Source: Fusobacterium mortiferum (GTDB taxonomy: Bacteria > Fusobacteriota > Fusobacteriia > Fusobacteriales > Fusobacteriaceae). From it: a stretch of DNA of 40,400 nucleotides. Below, one piece after another: positions 1-8,941 of the stretch. Both the position numbers and the translations under genes were made by a program. The notes under the pieces were generated by a model. The model was not told where the DNA came from. It searched no databases and saw only the letters and a list, made by a program, of their open reading frames with translations. The stretch is from positions 1 through 40,400 of the forward strand of contig NZ_JACSNP010000016.1 of assembly GCF_016900045.1 (NCBI RefSeq). The letters are read 5' to 3'. The first letter of the stretch is position 1. The number at the start of each line of letters is the position of its first letter.

Positions 1-77
1 GGAGGTTGATAGGTTGGGGGTGTAAGGGCTGCGAGGCCTTTAGCTGACCAATACTAATAAGTCGAAGTTTTAACCTT
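1..77 (+). rRNA. rrl: 23S ribosomal RNA, 3' end (partial)
   Basis: The first 75 or so bases match the conserved 3' tail of bacterial 23S rRNA, including the segment around 46-75 that reads gaccaatactaat and ends in taacc. The gene runs in from outside the window. The exact 3' end is uncertain by a few bases. It is followed after about 40 bases by the 5S gene, the usual order of an rRNA operon. Confidence 0.9.
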
Positions 78-118
78 GAATTTACTATATAGTTTTGAAT
101 GTCTATGCAAATAGATAT

Positions 119-238
119 AGCTTGGTGAGAATAGCTACGGGGGTACACCCAGACACATTCCGAACCTGGAAGTTAAGCCCGTAAACGCTGAAAGTACTTG
201 GAGGGAAGCCTCCTGGGAGGATAGGAACTTGCCAAGCT
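119..238 (+). rRNA. rrf: 5S ribosomal RNA
   Basis: The segment has the 5S signature cagacacattccgaacctgg near 150-169 and a closing helix of agcttgg (119-125) with ccaagct (232-238). The length of about 120 bases is typical. The closing helix is followed at once by a run of T (238-245, then tatttttt). The 3' end of 5S and the operon terminator may therefore share one stem. No separate terminator hairpin is visible before gmhB. Confidence 0.93.
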
Positions 239-301
239 TTTTTTTATTTTTTGTAACTGTTTAACTATAAATAATTTTTGACTTTAAAAGGAGGGCGAAC
301 A

Positions 302-859
302 ATGAATAAAGCTATTATTCTGGATAGAGATGGAACAATAAATATAGAAAAGGATTATTTACATAAGATAGAGGATTTTGAATTTGAAGAGGGAGTAGTA
401 GAGGGCTTAAAAATTTTATCTAACTTGGGATATATATTTGTAGTTGTAACAAATCAATCTGGAATAGCTAGAGGATACTATACAGAAGAAGATTTAATAA
501 AGTTGAATAATCATATTAGTGATATTTTAGAAAAAGATGGTATAAGAATAGAGAAGTTCTACTACTGTCCTCATCATCCAGAGAAAGGTATAGGTAAGTA
601 CAAGGTAGAGTGCGAATGTAGAAAGCCTAATCCTGGAATGTTAGAAGAAGCAATAAGAGAGTTTAATATAGATAGAGAAAAGTCTTTTATGGTAGGGGAT
701 AATATCAGTGATGTAGAAGCTGGTATAAATGCAAGAGTGACACCTATTTTAGTTGAAACTGGTCATGGTATAGAGCATATAGAGAAGATAAAAAAATTAA
801 AGGTGAAGAGTTATAAAAATCTTTTAGATTTTGCAGTTGATTTGGAAAAAAATAACTAA
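302..859 (+). CDS. gmhB: D-glycero-D-manno-heptose 1,7-bisphosphate 7-phosphatase (GmhB-like, HAD family)
   Basis: This HAD-superfamily phosphatase of 185 residues is likely GmhB, which removes the C7 phosphate during ADP-heptose synthesis for lipopolysaccharide core. The catalytic motif DRDGT has Asp8 and Asp10. TNQSG (50-54) is motif II, CRKPNPGM (106-113) carries the motif III Lys, and GDNISD (132-137) is motif IV. Cys89, His91, Cys104 and Cys106 form the zinc loop typical of GmhB. I chose the ATG at 302 because aaggaggg lies just before it; an in-frame TTG at 278 has no ribosome site. Only about 60 bases separate it from 5S rRNA, and no convincing promoter is visible there. Histidinol-phosphate phosphatases of the same family are the main alternative, but no his genes lie nearby. 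Confidence 0.85.
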   Translation: MNKAIILDRDGTINIEKDYLHKIEDFEFEEGVVEGLKILSNLGYIFVVVTNQSGIARGYYTEEDLIKLNNHISDILEKDGIRIEKFYYCPHHPEKGIGKYKVECECRKPNPGMLEEAIREFNIDREKSFMVGDNISDVEAGINARVTPILVETGHGIEHIEKIKKLKVKSYKNLLDFAVDLEKNN

Positions 860-923
860 AAATAGAGTTTAAAAAGTAAATTGAAAAAACTATAAATTTT
901 ATTGAAAAATATATAAAAGTTAA

Positions 924-952
924 TTGTATTCTCACTATATTAATGGTAAAAT
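924..952 (+). promoter_or_regulatory. Candidate promoter for the murF-ftsZ cluster
   Basis: TTGTAT (924-929) and TAAAAT (947-952) are separated by 17 bases in the gmhB-murF gap. The predicted start is near 959, about 55 bases before murF. The -35 box departs from consensus at two positions, so this is a moderate call. Confidence 0.45.
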
Positions 953-1014
953 AAAATGTTCGTGATAAATTAAGGAAGGGCAGATTAGTTTTATAATTAA
1001 TTTGGGTAAAAATT

Positions 1015-2295
1015 ATGAAAATTCTTACAGAGATACTACAACAAAAATATAATTTATTAAATTTAAAAGAGATAGCAAATGTAGTTATGGATAGTAGAAA
1101 AGTAAAAGAGAATTCACTTTTTTTTGCTATAAACAATGGGAATAACTATATAGATGAAGTTTTAGAAAAGGGAGCTACATTGGTAATAGCTGATAATTAT
1201 CTAGGAAGCGATAAAAGGGTTATTAAAGTGGAAGATACTATAGTAGCTATGCAAGAACTAGCCAGAGATTATAGAAAGGTTTTAAAGCTTGTAATAATAG
1301 GTATAACAGGAAGTAATGGTAAAACAACTACTAAAGATATGGTATACTCAGTTTTATCACAAAAATATAGATGCAAAAAGACAGAAGGAAACTATAATAA
1401 CCATATTGGATTGCCATTTACAATTTTACAGTTAGAAGATGGGGATGAGATAGCTGTTCTTGAAATGGGAATGAGTGGTTTTGGAGAGATAGATAAGTTA
1501 TGCGAGATATCTAGCCCCGATTATGGAATTATAACAAATATTGGAGATTCTCACTTAGAGTTCTTAAAAACAAGAGAGAATGTTTTTAAAGCTAAGGGCG
1601 AGATGATAAAATATATTTCGGAAGAAAACTTAATAGTTTATGGAGATGATTTTTATTTAAAAAATTTGGCAGGGGTAACTGTTGGATTTGGGGATAATTG
1701 TAAAGAGCAGATAAGAGATTTCCAAGATATGGAAAGTGGTTTAGAATTTATGCTAGATGGAGAAAATTATCATGTAGGTTTAAATGGTAAGCATAATTGT
1801 CTAAATGCTGCTATGTCTGTTGTCATAGGTAAAAAATTAAAAATAGATTCCTCGTTAATTCAAAAAGGTTTTCAAAATCTTGAATTGACACCTATGAGAT
1901 TTCAAAAAATTGAGAAAGATAGTATCATCTATATAAATGATGCCTATAATGCTAGTCCTATCTCTATGAATTACTCTTTGGAGACATTTGATAAGTTGTA
2001 TAACGATAGAGAAAAGATAGTTGTTTTAGGGGATATGTTAGAGCTAGGAGAGAACGAGATAGAGTATCATAAGCAAGTACTGGAGAAAGCTTTAAGTATA
2101 AGAGTAGATAAGATATATATTTATGGAGAAAGAATGAAGGAGGCTCAATCACTTTTAGAGAATAGTGATAAAATAGAGCATTTCCAAGATAAGAAAAGAA
2201 TATCAGAGAAGATAAAAAAGAGTCCTTTAGAAAGAAAAGCTGTACTTTTGAAGGGATCTAGAGGAATGAAAATGGAAGAGATTATAGAGGGATAG
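1015..2295 (+). CDS. murF: UDP-N-acetylmuramoyl-tripeptide--D-alanyl-D-alanine ligase
   Basis: MurF adds D-Ala-D-Ala to the UDP-MurNAc-tripeptide in the cytoplasm, completing the soluble peptidoglycan precursor. The protein has 426 residues, a normal length. The ATP-binding loop TGSNGKTTTKD is at about 98-108. The Mur ligase middle-domain signature (YNNHIGLP, then EMGMSGFGEI) follows, then NDAYNASPISM, a conserved MurF segment. It opens the cluster; murE is not adjacent. The ribosome site before ATG 1015 is weak (ttgggt). mraY follows after 8 bases. Confidence 0.95.
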   Translation: MKILTEILQQKYNLLNLKEIANVVMDSRKVKENSLFFAINNGNNYIDEVLEKGATLVIADNYLGSDKRVIKVEDTIVAMQELARDYRKVLKLVIIGITGSNGKTTTKDMVYSVLSQKYRCKKTEGNYNNHIGLPFTILQLEDGDEIAVLEMGMSGFGEIDKLCEISSPDYGIITNIGDSHLEFLKTRENVFKAKGEMIKYISEENLIVYGDDFYLKNLAGVTVGFGDNCKEQIRDFQDMESGLEFMLDGENYHVGLNGKHNCLNAAMSVVIGKKLKIDSSLIQKGFQNLELTPMRFQKIEKDSIIYINDAYNASPISMNYSLETFDKLYNDREKIVVLGDMLELGENEIEYHKQVLEKALSIRVDKIYIYGERMKEAQSLLENSDKIEHFQDKKRISEKIKKSPLERKAVLLKGSRGMKMEEIIEG

Positions 2296-2303
2296 GAGAT
2301 AAG

Positions 2304-3392
2304 ATGTTTTATTTAATTGGTGAGTATGTAGAAAGTTTACAATTTTTAAAATCTATCTATTTAAGAAGCTTTATGGCATTTATGTTAGCTTTTGTAATAG
2401 TATTAATAGCTGGAAAACCTTTTATTAATTATTTAAAGGTGAAAAAGTTTGGTGAAAAGATAAGGGAAGAGGGACCAGCTTCTCATATGTCTAAGAAAGG
2501 AACTCCAACAATGGGAGGAGTTTTAATGATTTTAACAATATTAGCTACAAGTTTAATGATTACAGATATTACAAATCCTATAATAATTCTTTTATTGATA
2601 ACAATGATGGGATTTGCTGGAATAGGATTTATTGATGATTATAAGAAATTTACTGTAAATAAGAAGGGATTATCAGGGAAGAAAAAGCTTTTAGGTCAAG
2701 GTTTGATAGCTATATTGGTATGGTTATTTGTAAGTTATTTTGGACTTACAGGAGATAGAACTATAGACCTTTCAATAATAAATCCAATATATTCAGAAAA
2801 TATGTTATATATTGGTGGAGCTGGAATGTTGATATTTATCTTAATAATTCTGATGGGAACATCTAATGCAGTTAATATAACTGATGGATTAGATGGACTT
2901 GCTATAATGCCAATGGTTATCTGTTCGGCTATATTAGGAGTAGTAGCATATTTTACTGGACATACAGAATTGAGTAGACACTTAAATCTTTTCTATATAG
3001 AGGGTTCAGGAGAGATAACAGTATTTTTATCAGCAGTCTGTGGAGCGGGATTAGGATTTTTATGGTATAACTTCTATCCAGCACAGATATTTATGGGAGA
3101 TACAGGTTCTTTAACATTGGGAGGAGTTTTAGGAGTAGTAGCTATTCTACTAAAACAGGAGTTAATTTTACCAATAATAGGTGGTATCTTTGTTATGGAA
3201 GCACTATCTGTAATAATTCAAGTGGGATCTTTCAAATTAAGAGGAAAAAGAGTATTTAAAATGGCTCCAATTCATCACCATTTTGAATTGTGTGGACTTG
3301 CTGAAACTAAAGTAACTATGAGATTCTGGATAGCAACATTGATGTTTGGAATAATAGCTTTAGGAATAATAAGAATGAGAGGAATACTTTAA
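2304..3392 (+). CDS. mraY: Phospho-N-acetylmuramoyl-pentapeptide-transferase
   Basis: MraY transfers phospho-MurNAc-pentapeptide onto undecaprenyl phosphate, making lipid I at the inner membrane. The 362-residue protein has about ten hydrophobic spans. The PNPT-family landmarks are all present: GTPTMGG near 67-73, the aspartate pair in FIDDYKKF (Asp111-Asp112), NITDGLDGLA near 190-200, FMGDTGSL, and the histidine cluster APIHHHFE. The ATG at 2304 is preceded by aggagat. It is co-directional with murF and followed by a hairpin-bearing gap before murD. Confidence 0.96.
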   Translation: MFYLIGEYVESLQFLKSIYLRSFMAFMLAFVIVLIAGKPFINYLKVKKFGEKIREEGPASHMSKKGTPTMGGVLMILTILATSLMITDITNPIIILLLITMMGFAGIGFIDDYKKFTVNKKGLSGKKKLLGQGLIAILVWLFVSYFGLTGDRTIDLSIINPIYSENMLYIGGAGMLIFILIILMGTSNAVNITDGLDGLAIMPMVICSAILGVVAYFTGHTELSRHLNLFYIEGSGEITVFLSAVCGAGLGFLWYNFYPAQIFMGDTGSLTLGGVLGVVAILLKQELILPIIGGIFVMEALSVIIQVGSFKLRGKRVFKMAPIHHHFELCGLAETKVTMRFWIATLMFGIIALGIIRMRGIL

Positions 3393-3396
3393 AAAA

Positions 3397-3429
3397 TATA
3401 ACCACGGTGAAAAAATAGCCGTGGTTATA
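3397..3429 (+). repeat. Perfect 11-bp inverted repeat between mraY and murD
   Basis: Tataaccacgg (3397-3407) is the exact reverse complement of ccgtggttata (3419-3429), with an 11-base loop of tgaaaaaatag. No T tract follows, so it does not look like an ordinary terminator. It sits inside the cell-wall operon and ends about 37 bases before the murD start. It may act as an RNA processing or stability element, or as a partial terminator. Confidence 0.7.
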
Positions 3430-3466
3430 AGTATATCTAGGAGACAGTAAAAAGAGAGGTAATTTT

Positions 3467-4768
3467 ATGAGAAAAGCAATGGTTTTTGGAGCTGGGGTAA
3501 GTGGTATTGGTGCTAAAAAGCTTTTAGAATACTTAGGTTATGATGTAATCTTAGTTGATGATAAATTAGGAATAACTTCTGAAGAGGGATTAAATTTATT
3601 AGATGGAATAGAAGTGTTTATAAAGAGTCCAGGTGTTCCATATAATAAATTGGTATTGGAAGCAAAAAAAAATCAAATAAAAGTTATAGATGAAATTGAA
3701 TTATGCTATGAATATATGGTACAATATAATATTCATGCAAATATTATAGCTGTAACAGGGACTAATGGAAAAACAACTGTTACCACAAAGATAACAGAGC
3801 TACTTCAATACGCTGGTTTTAGAGCTGAGTATGCTGGAAATATTGGAAAAAGCTTTGCAGAACTTCTTTTAGAAAAGAAAGAGTTAGATTATGTGGTATT
3901 GGAATTAAGTTCATTCCAATTAGAAAATCTTAGAACATTTAAGCCATTTATATCTATGGTAATCAACCTTACTCCAGATCATCTATCGAGATACAGTAGT
4001 GTAGATGAGTACTATGATACAAAGTTTAATATCTGTAAAAATCAGAGTAAAGAGGAGTATTTTTTGTTGAATACTGATTGCCAAGAGGTAATGGATAGAA
4101 TAGCTTTAATTCCAGGTTCAAAAATAGAGTTATCACAAAAAATAAAAAAAGATTGTTATGTAATGGCGGGAAAATTTTTTTGGAAAGATGAAGAGGTTTT
4201 GGAAACTGAGAAACTATCATTAAAGGGTAAACATAATTTAGAAAATACACTTTTCATAGTTTCAGCAGGAAAGCTATGTGGAATAGAAAATAGTAAAATA
4301 AGAGAGTTTTTATATAATACAAAAACTTTAGAACATAGAATGGAGGATTTTTTCTCCTATGGTAATATTGAGTTTATCAATGATTCTAAAGGAACAAATA
4401 TAGATTCCACAGCCTTTGCAGTGGAAGCTTATAAGGATTGTATACTTATATGTGGTGGTTATGATAAAAAACTTGACTGGACACCATTAGTAGAGCTAAT
4501 AAAGGAGCATACTAGCTATGTATACTTAATTGGGGATATAGCTGAGGAATTAAATAGGAGAGTATTAGAATTAGGTTATGATAAGAATAGAGTATTTCTT
4601 TTGAAAGAGTTAAAAATCTGTCTAGAGGATATCAAAAGAAGATTTTCAAAAGATGAGAAAAGAGTTGTACTATTTTCTCCAGCTACTTCTAGTTATGACC
4701 AATTTAAAAATTTTGAACATAGAGGACAGGTATTTAAAGAATTAGTGAGAGAGATTTTCGGTAGGTGA
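3467..4768 (+). CDS. murD: UDP-N-acetylmuramoylalanine--D-glutamate ligase
   Basis: MurD adds D-glutamate to UDP-MurNAc-L-Ala in the cytoplasm. The protein has 433 residues. An N-terminal Rossmann-like UDP-binding domain begins with VFGAGVSGIGAKKLL. The ATP loop TGTNGKTT is at 97-104, LELSSFQLE follows near 145-154, and NDSKGTNIDST lies in the C-terminal domain. The ATG at 3467 has agaggt upstream. The stop codon overlaps the ribosome site of murG. In many bacteria ftsW lies between murD and murG; here it does not. Confidence 0.96.
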   Translation: MRKAMVFGAGVSGIGAKKLLEYLGYDVILVDDKLGITSEEGLNLLDGIEVFIKSPGVPYNKLVLEAKKNQIKVIDEIELCYEYMVQYNIHANIIAVTGTNGKTTVTTKITELLQYAGFRAEYAGNIGKSFAELLLEKKELDYVVLELSSFQLENLRTFKPFISMVINLTPDHLSRYSSVDEYYDTKFNICKNQSKEEYFLLNTDCQEVMDRIALIPGSKIELSQKIKKDCYVMAGKFFWKDEEVLETEKLSLKGKHNLENTLFIVSAGKLCGIENSKIREFLYNTKTLEHRMEDFFSYGNIEFINDSKGTNIDSTAFAVEAYKDCILICGGYDKKLDWTPLVELIKEHTSYVYLIGDIAEELNRRVLELGYDKNRVFLLKELKICLEDIKRRFSKDEKRVVLFSPATSSYDQFKNFEHRGQVFKELVREIFGR

Positions 4769-4773
4769 GATAT

Positions 4774-5841
4774 TTGAAAAAAGTAATCTTAACAACAGGA
4801 GGAACTGGAGGACATATTTATCCAGCACTTTCAGTGGCGGAAGCTTTAAGAAAAAAGGGTGTAGAGGTACTTTTTGTAGGAACAAGTATAAGAATGGAGA
4901 AGGACATAGTTCCTAAAGCTGGGTTTAAATTTATAGGATTGAACATAGCTCCTCCAAGAACATTAAAGAATATATTTGGATATATTAGAGGAGTATTTCA
5001 AGGAATAGCCTTAGTTTTTAAAGAGAAGCCAGATGCTATTATAGGATTTGGAAATTATATATCAATTCCAGTATTAGTAGGTGGAGTACTATTTGGTAAA
5101 AAAATCTATCTTCAGGAGCAAAATGCTAATTTAGGTGGAACAAATAAATTATTTTATAGATTTGCTAAGAAAATATTTTTAGCCTTTGAAAAAACATATG
5201 ATGATATTCCAATGAAGTATCAAGCTAAATGTTTAGTAACAGGGAATCCACTAAGAGAAGAGATATATAGTATAAAAGGGCAGAAAGAGAGAGAGAAATT
5301 AAAGGTAGAGCCTAATGAGAAAATTCTTCTGATAACAGGGGGAAGTTTAGGGGCAAAAGAGATAAATGATGCTGTTTTAAAAAATTGGGATAGAATATTG
5401 GAGGATAAGAACATAAGATTGTATTGGGCGACTGGTGAAAAAAATTATGATGAGATATCTAAAAGTATAGGAAGAGCAAAAATTCAAGACACAGTAAGAC
5501 CATATTTTGAAAATATGATAAATATAATGGCAGCTGCAGACTTAGTAGTGTGTCGTGCAGGGGCTCTTACTATTTCAGAGATAATACAGTTGGGAAAACC
5601 AGCAGTTGTAATACCTTATAATTCTATAAAAGTTGGACAGTATGCAAATGGAAAGCTTTTAAAAGATGTAGGGGCAGCCTTGATGTATAAAAATTCAGAG
5701 GCAAATTTTGCTATAGAGAAGGCTTTTGAATTATTGGAAAATAAAAATGAGTTGGATATTATGAAGATAAATATTAGAAACTTAAAGCAGGAAAATGCAG
5801 CTGAAAAGATAATAGAATCTCTTGATATTTGGAGGAAATAA
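4774..5841 (+). CDS. murG: UDP-N-acetylglucosamine--N-acetylmuramyl-(pentapeptide) pyrophosphoryl-undecaprenol GlcNAc transferase
   Basis: MurG is the GT28-type glycosyltransferase that converts lipid I to lipid II on the inner face of the membrane. The N-terminal loop TTGGTGGHIYPALSVAE is diagnostic. NPLREE, TGGSLGAKEIN and the donor-site segment CRAGALTISEI are all present. The length is 355 residues. I chose TTG at 4774, with aggtgag at 4763-4769 as ribosome site. The alternative GTG at 4765 lies inside that site and lacks one of its own. It starts 5 bases after the murD stop and is followed within 1 base by murC. Confidence 0.94.
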   Translation: MKKVILTTGGTGGHIYPALSVAEALRKKGVEVLFVGTSIRMEKDIVPKAGFKFIGLNIAPPRTLKNIFGYIRGVFQGIALVFKEKPDAIIGFGNYISIPVLVGGVLFGKKIYLQEQNANLGGTNKLFYRFAKKIFLAFEKTYDDIPMKYQAKCLVTGNPLREEIYSIKGQKEREKLKVEPNEKILLITGGSLGAKEINDAVLKNWDRILEDKNIRLYWATGEKNYDEISKSIGRAKIQDTVRPYFENMINIMAAADLVVCRAGALTISEIIQLGKPAVVIPYNSIKVGQYANGKLLKDVGAALMYKNSEANFAIEKAFELLENKNELDIMKINIRNLKQENAAEKIIESLDIWRK

Positions 5842-5842
5842 G

Positions 5843-7198
5843 TTGAAAAAGATATATTTTATAGGAATAAATGGGATAGGAATGAGTGGACTTGCAAAAA
5901 TTATGAAGTGCAAGGGTTATGAAGTAGAGGGAAGTGACTTAAGCCGTTCTTATGTAACTGATGAGTTAGAGAGTATAGGAATAGTAGTTCATAATGAACA
6001 CTCAGAAAAGAATTTAGAGGGTAAAAATTTTGATATGATTATAGCTTCAAGTGCTATAAAGAAAGAGAACCCAGAGTATATATACGCTTTAGAAAATGGT
6101 ATAAAAGTTGTTAAAAGAGGAGAGTTACTGGCTATGCTTTTAAATGAAGAGAGTGGAATAGCAGTAGCAGGAACTCATGGAAAAACAACAACAAGTTCAA
6201 TGGCAGCATCTGTAATGTTACCATTAGATCCAACTATTGTTGTAGGAGGAATCTTACCTGAGATAGGTTCAAATGCAAAACCAGGAAAATCAAGCTTTTT
6301 TATAGCTGAAGCTGATGAGAGTGATAATTCTTTCTTATATATGAATCCAAAGTATTCAATAATAACAAATATAGAGGCTGATCATTTAGAAAATCATGGT
6401 TCACTAGAAAATATAATTAAATCTTTTTCTAAGTTTATAGATCAAACTTCTGAAGAGGTATTTATATGTTCTGACTGTGAAATCTTAAGAGGATTAGCAG
6501 CAACTAAAGAGGATAAAAAGATAACTAGATATAGTATAAAAGACAGAACAGCTGATATATTTGCTGATAATATTGTAATAGAAGCTGGAAAAACAAGTTA
6601 TGATGTAATGATAAAAGGTGAGAAGGTAGGAAGATTTACTCTTTATATTCCTGGAGAGCACAATATTTTAAACTCTCTTCCAGTTATCTATTTAGCACTT
6701 GAGTTTGGACTAGAGGAGAAGGATATAGAGAGAGCCTTTGAAAAGTTTAGAGGTTCTAAAAGAAGATATGAGATATTATACAGTGGAAATGGGATAAAGG
6801 TAATTGATGACTATGCCCATCATCCTACAGAGATAAAGGCTACTTTACAAGGAGCTAGATCAATAGAAAATAGTGGAATAACTGTTATTTTTCAACCACA
6901 TCGTTATAGTAGAGTCAAGTTTCTATTAGATAACTTTAAAAATGCCTTTGATCTAGCAGATGAAGTTATACTTTTACCTATATATAGTGCTGGAGAAAAG
7001 GATAATTTTGGAGTAACAATAAAGGATCTACAAAGTGTAATTGCTAATCCTAAAGTGGTTATTGAGAAAAATCCACAAAATATAGATGAGATGTTGATGA
7101 ATTTTGAGGGGAATAGAGTATTTATGTTTATGGGAGCTGGAGATATATCGAAGATTGCCCATAGAGTTGCAGAAAAATTAGAAGGGAAATATAGATAA
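5843..7198 (+). CDS. murC: UDP-N-acetylmuramate--L-alanine ligase
   Basis: MurC joins L-alanine to UDP-MurNAc, the first peptide step of peptidoglycan synthesis. The protein has 451 residues from a TTG start at 5843. The strong site ggagga at 5831-5836 supports this start over the in-frame TTG at 5822. It shows the UDP-binding GINGIGMSGLA motif near 8-18, the ATP loop GTHGKTTTSS at 110-119, EADESDNSF, and DDYAHHPTEI with HRYSR in the C-terminal domain. It begins one base after the murG stop and overlaps murB by one base, so translation is probably coupled. Confidence 0.95.
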   Translation: MKKIYFIGINGIGMSGLAKIMKCKGYEVEGSDLSRSYVTDELESIGIVVHNEHSEKNLEGKNFDMIIASSAIKKENPEYIYALENGIKVVKRGELLAMLLNEESGIAVAGTHGKTTTSSMAASVMLPLDPTIVVGGILPEIGSNAKPGKSSFFIAEADESDNSFLYMNPKYSIITNIEADHLENHGSLENIIKSFSKFIDQTSEEVFICSDCEILRGLAATKEDKKITRYSIKDRTADIFADNIVIEAGKTSYDVMIKGEKVGRFTLYIPGEHNILNSLPVIYLALEFGLEEKDIERAFEKFRGSKRRYEILYSGNGIKVIDDYAHHPTEIKATLQGARSIENSGITVIFQPHRYSRVKFLLDNFKNAFDLADEVILLPIYSAGEKDNFGVTIKDLQSVIANPKVVIEKNPQNIDEMLMNFEGNRVFMFMGAGDISKIAHRVAEKLEGKYR

Positions 7199-8052
7199 TG
7201 AGAATACTTGAAAATCACAATATGAAAAATCACTCTAATATGAAAATTGGAGGAGTGGCAAAAAGATTTATAATAGTTGAGAATAAAAATGAATTAAAAG
7301 AGATATTTGAAAAGTACGATAATATATTTTTAATAGGAAATGGAACAAATACTCTAATAGATGAAGGAGATTTAGATATAACTTTCGTATCTTTAAAGGA
7401 ATTAAATAAGGTTGAGGAGCTAAGTGAAGGTATTGTAAAAGTTGGAGCAGGATTGGATTTTAATAAATTAACAGCTTTTATGAATAGAAACAATTATTCT
7501 GGCTTAGAGAACTTAGCTGGAATCCCAGGAAGTGTAGGAGGGCTTGTCTATATGAATGGAGGAGCCTATGGAAGTGAGATTTTCGATTGTATAAAAGAGA
7601 TAGAGATATTTGATGAAAATCATCAAATAAGAACGTTGAAAAAGGAAGAGATCAAGTTCTCTTATAGAAGTACAGAGATACAGGAGAAAAAATGGGTAAT
7701 CATAAGTGCAACATTTGAATTTAAAAGAGGATTTGATTTACAAAAAGTTATAGAGATTCAAGCTTTAAGAGAGAGTAAGCAACCATTAGACAAACCAAAT
7801 CTAGGAAGTACATTTAAAAATCCAGCAGGAGATTTTTCAGCTAGACTGATATCAGAAGCTGGACTTAAGGGAACTAGAGTTGGTGGTGCTGAGATATCTC
7901 CAAAACACCCAAATTTTATAGTAAATCATGGAGATGCAACATTTGAAGATATCTCTAATATCTTAACTTTAGTAAAATCTAAGATAAAAGAGTTATATGA
8001 CGTTCAACTTGAAGAGGAAATAATAATATTAAAAAATAATAGAGTATTATAG
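7198..8052 (+). CDS. murB: UDP-N-acetylenolpyruvoylglucosamine reductase
   Basis: MurB is the FAD enzyme that reduces UDP-GlcNAc-enolpyruvate to UDP-MurNAc with NADPH. The protein has 284 residues, with a PP-loop FAD-binding region (IGNGTNTLI near 46-54, AGIPGSVGG at 107-115, MNGGAYG). The segment NLGSTFKNPAGDFSARLI holds the serine that acts as proton donor in this family, and a C-terminal Glu region follows. The short form fits type II MurB. The start ATG (7198-7200) overlaps the murC stop TAA, and gaaggga gives a weak ribosome site. Confidence 0.95.
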   Translation: MRILENHNMKNHSNMKIGGVAKRFIIVENKNELKEIFEKYDNIFLIGNGTNTLIDEGDLDITFVSLKELNKVEELSEGIVKVGAGLDFNKLTAFMNRNNYSGLENLAGIPGSVGGLVYMNGGAYGSEIFDCIKEIEIFDENHQIRTLKKEEIKFSYRSTEIQEKKWVIISATFEFKRGFDLQKVIEIQALRESKQPLDKPNLGSTFKNPAGDFSARLISEAGLKGTRVGGAEISPKHPNFIVNHGDATFEDISNILTLVKSKIKELYDVQLEEEIIILKNNRVL

Positions 8053-8061
8053 AGGTGGAAA

Positions 8062-8928
8062 ATGAAAATAGCGGTATTTATGGGAGGGATATCTTCTGAA
8101 AGAGAGGTATCTTTAAGGAGTGGAACTGCCGTTTTAGAAAGTTTACAAGCTCAAGGATATGATGCTTATGGAGTAGATGTAACTGAGAAAAATCTTATAA
8201 CAGCTTTCACAGAAAACGAGTATGATTTAGCTTATATAGCATTACATGGAGGATATGGAGAGAATGGAACTTTCCAAGGTTTATTAGATATGTTAGGAAA
8301 ACCATATACTGGGTCTGGAGCTATGGAAAGTGCAGTAACTATGGATAAAGCTTATACTAAGGCTATAGCTGAATCTGTAGGAATAAAGACTCCCAAAACG
8401 TATAATTCTATTGAAGAGATTGAAGAGTTTCCAGTAATAGTAAAACCATCAAGAGATGGTTCAAGTGTAGGAATATATTTTTGTCATTCAAAGGAAGAGG
8501 TAAGAGAAGCTGTAAAAGCTTTAGAGGGAAGAAAACCTCTTATTGAAGAGATGATACAGGGAGAAGAGTTAACAGTTGGAGTAATTAATGACGAAGGATT
8601 AGGAGTATTGAGAATTATTCCTAAGAATAAGTTTTATGACTATGAGTCTAAATATGCAGTTGGTGGATCTATACATGAGTACCCAGCTAAGATAGATAAA
8701 AAAGCTTATGATAAGGCTATGGAAAATGCAGTAAAAATTCATAAAACTATTGGACTTAAAGGTATATCAAGAAGTGACTTTATGTTAAAAGATGGAGAGG
8801 TATATTTCTTAGAGGTAAATACATGTCCAGGTATGACAAAAACTAGCTTAGTTCCAGATCTAGGAACACTAAAGGGTTATACTTTTGATGACTTAGTTAA
8901 AATAATGGTAGATACGTTTAAAAAGTAA
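8062..8928 (+). CDS. ddl: D-alanine--D-alanine ligase
   Basis: This ATP-grasp enzyme makes D-Ala-D-Ala, the substrate of MurF encoded upstream. The 288-residue length is at the short end for Ddl. It shows MGGISSEREVSLRSG at the N-terminus, ALHGGYGENGTFQG, the ATP-grasp loop KPSRDGSSVGI, and the metal and substrate segment LEVNTCPGMT near the C-terminus. ATG 8062 is preceded by agaggtgg. The ribosome site of the next gene overlaps its stop codon. Confidence 0.95.
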   Translation: MKIAVFMGGISSEREVSLRSGTAVLESLQAQGYDAYGVDVTEKNLITAFTENEYDLAYIALHGGYGENGTFQGLLDMLGKPYTGSGAMESAVTMDKAYTKAIAESVGIKTPKTYNSIEEIEEFPVIVKPSRDGSSVGIYFCHSKEEVREAVKALEGRKPLIEEMIQGEELTVGVINDEGLGVLRIIPKNKFYDYESKYAVGGSIHEYPAKIDKKAYDKAMENAVKIHKTIGLKGISRSDFMLKDGEVYFLEVNTCPGMTKTSLVPDLGTLKGYTFDDLVKIMVDTFKK

Positions 8929-8941
8929 GGAGAGTTTTCTT

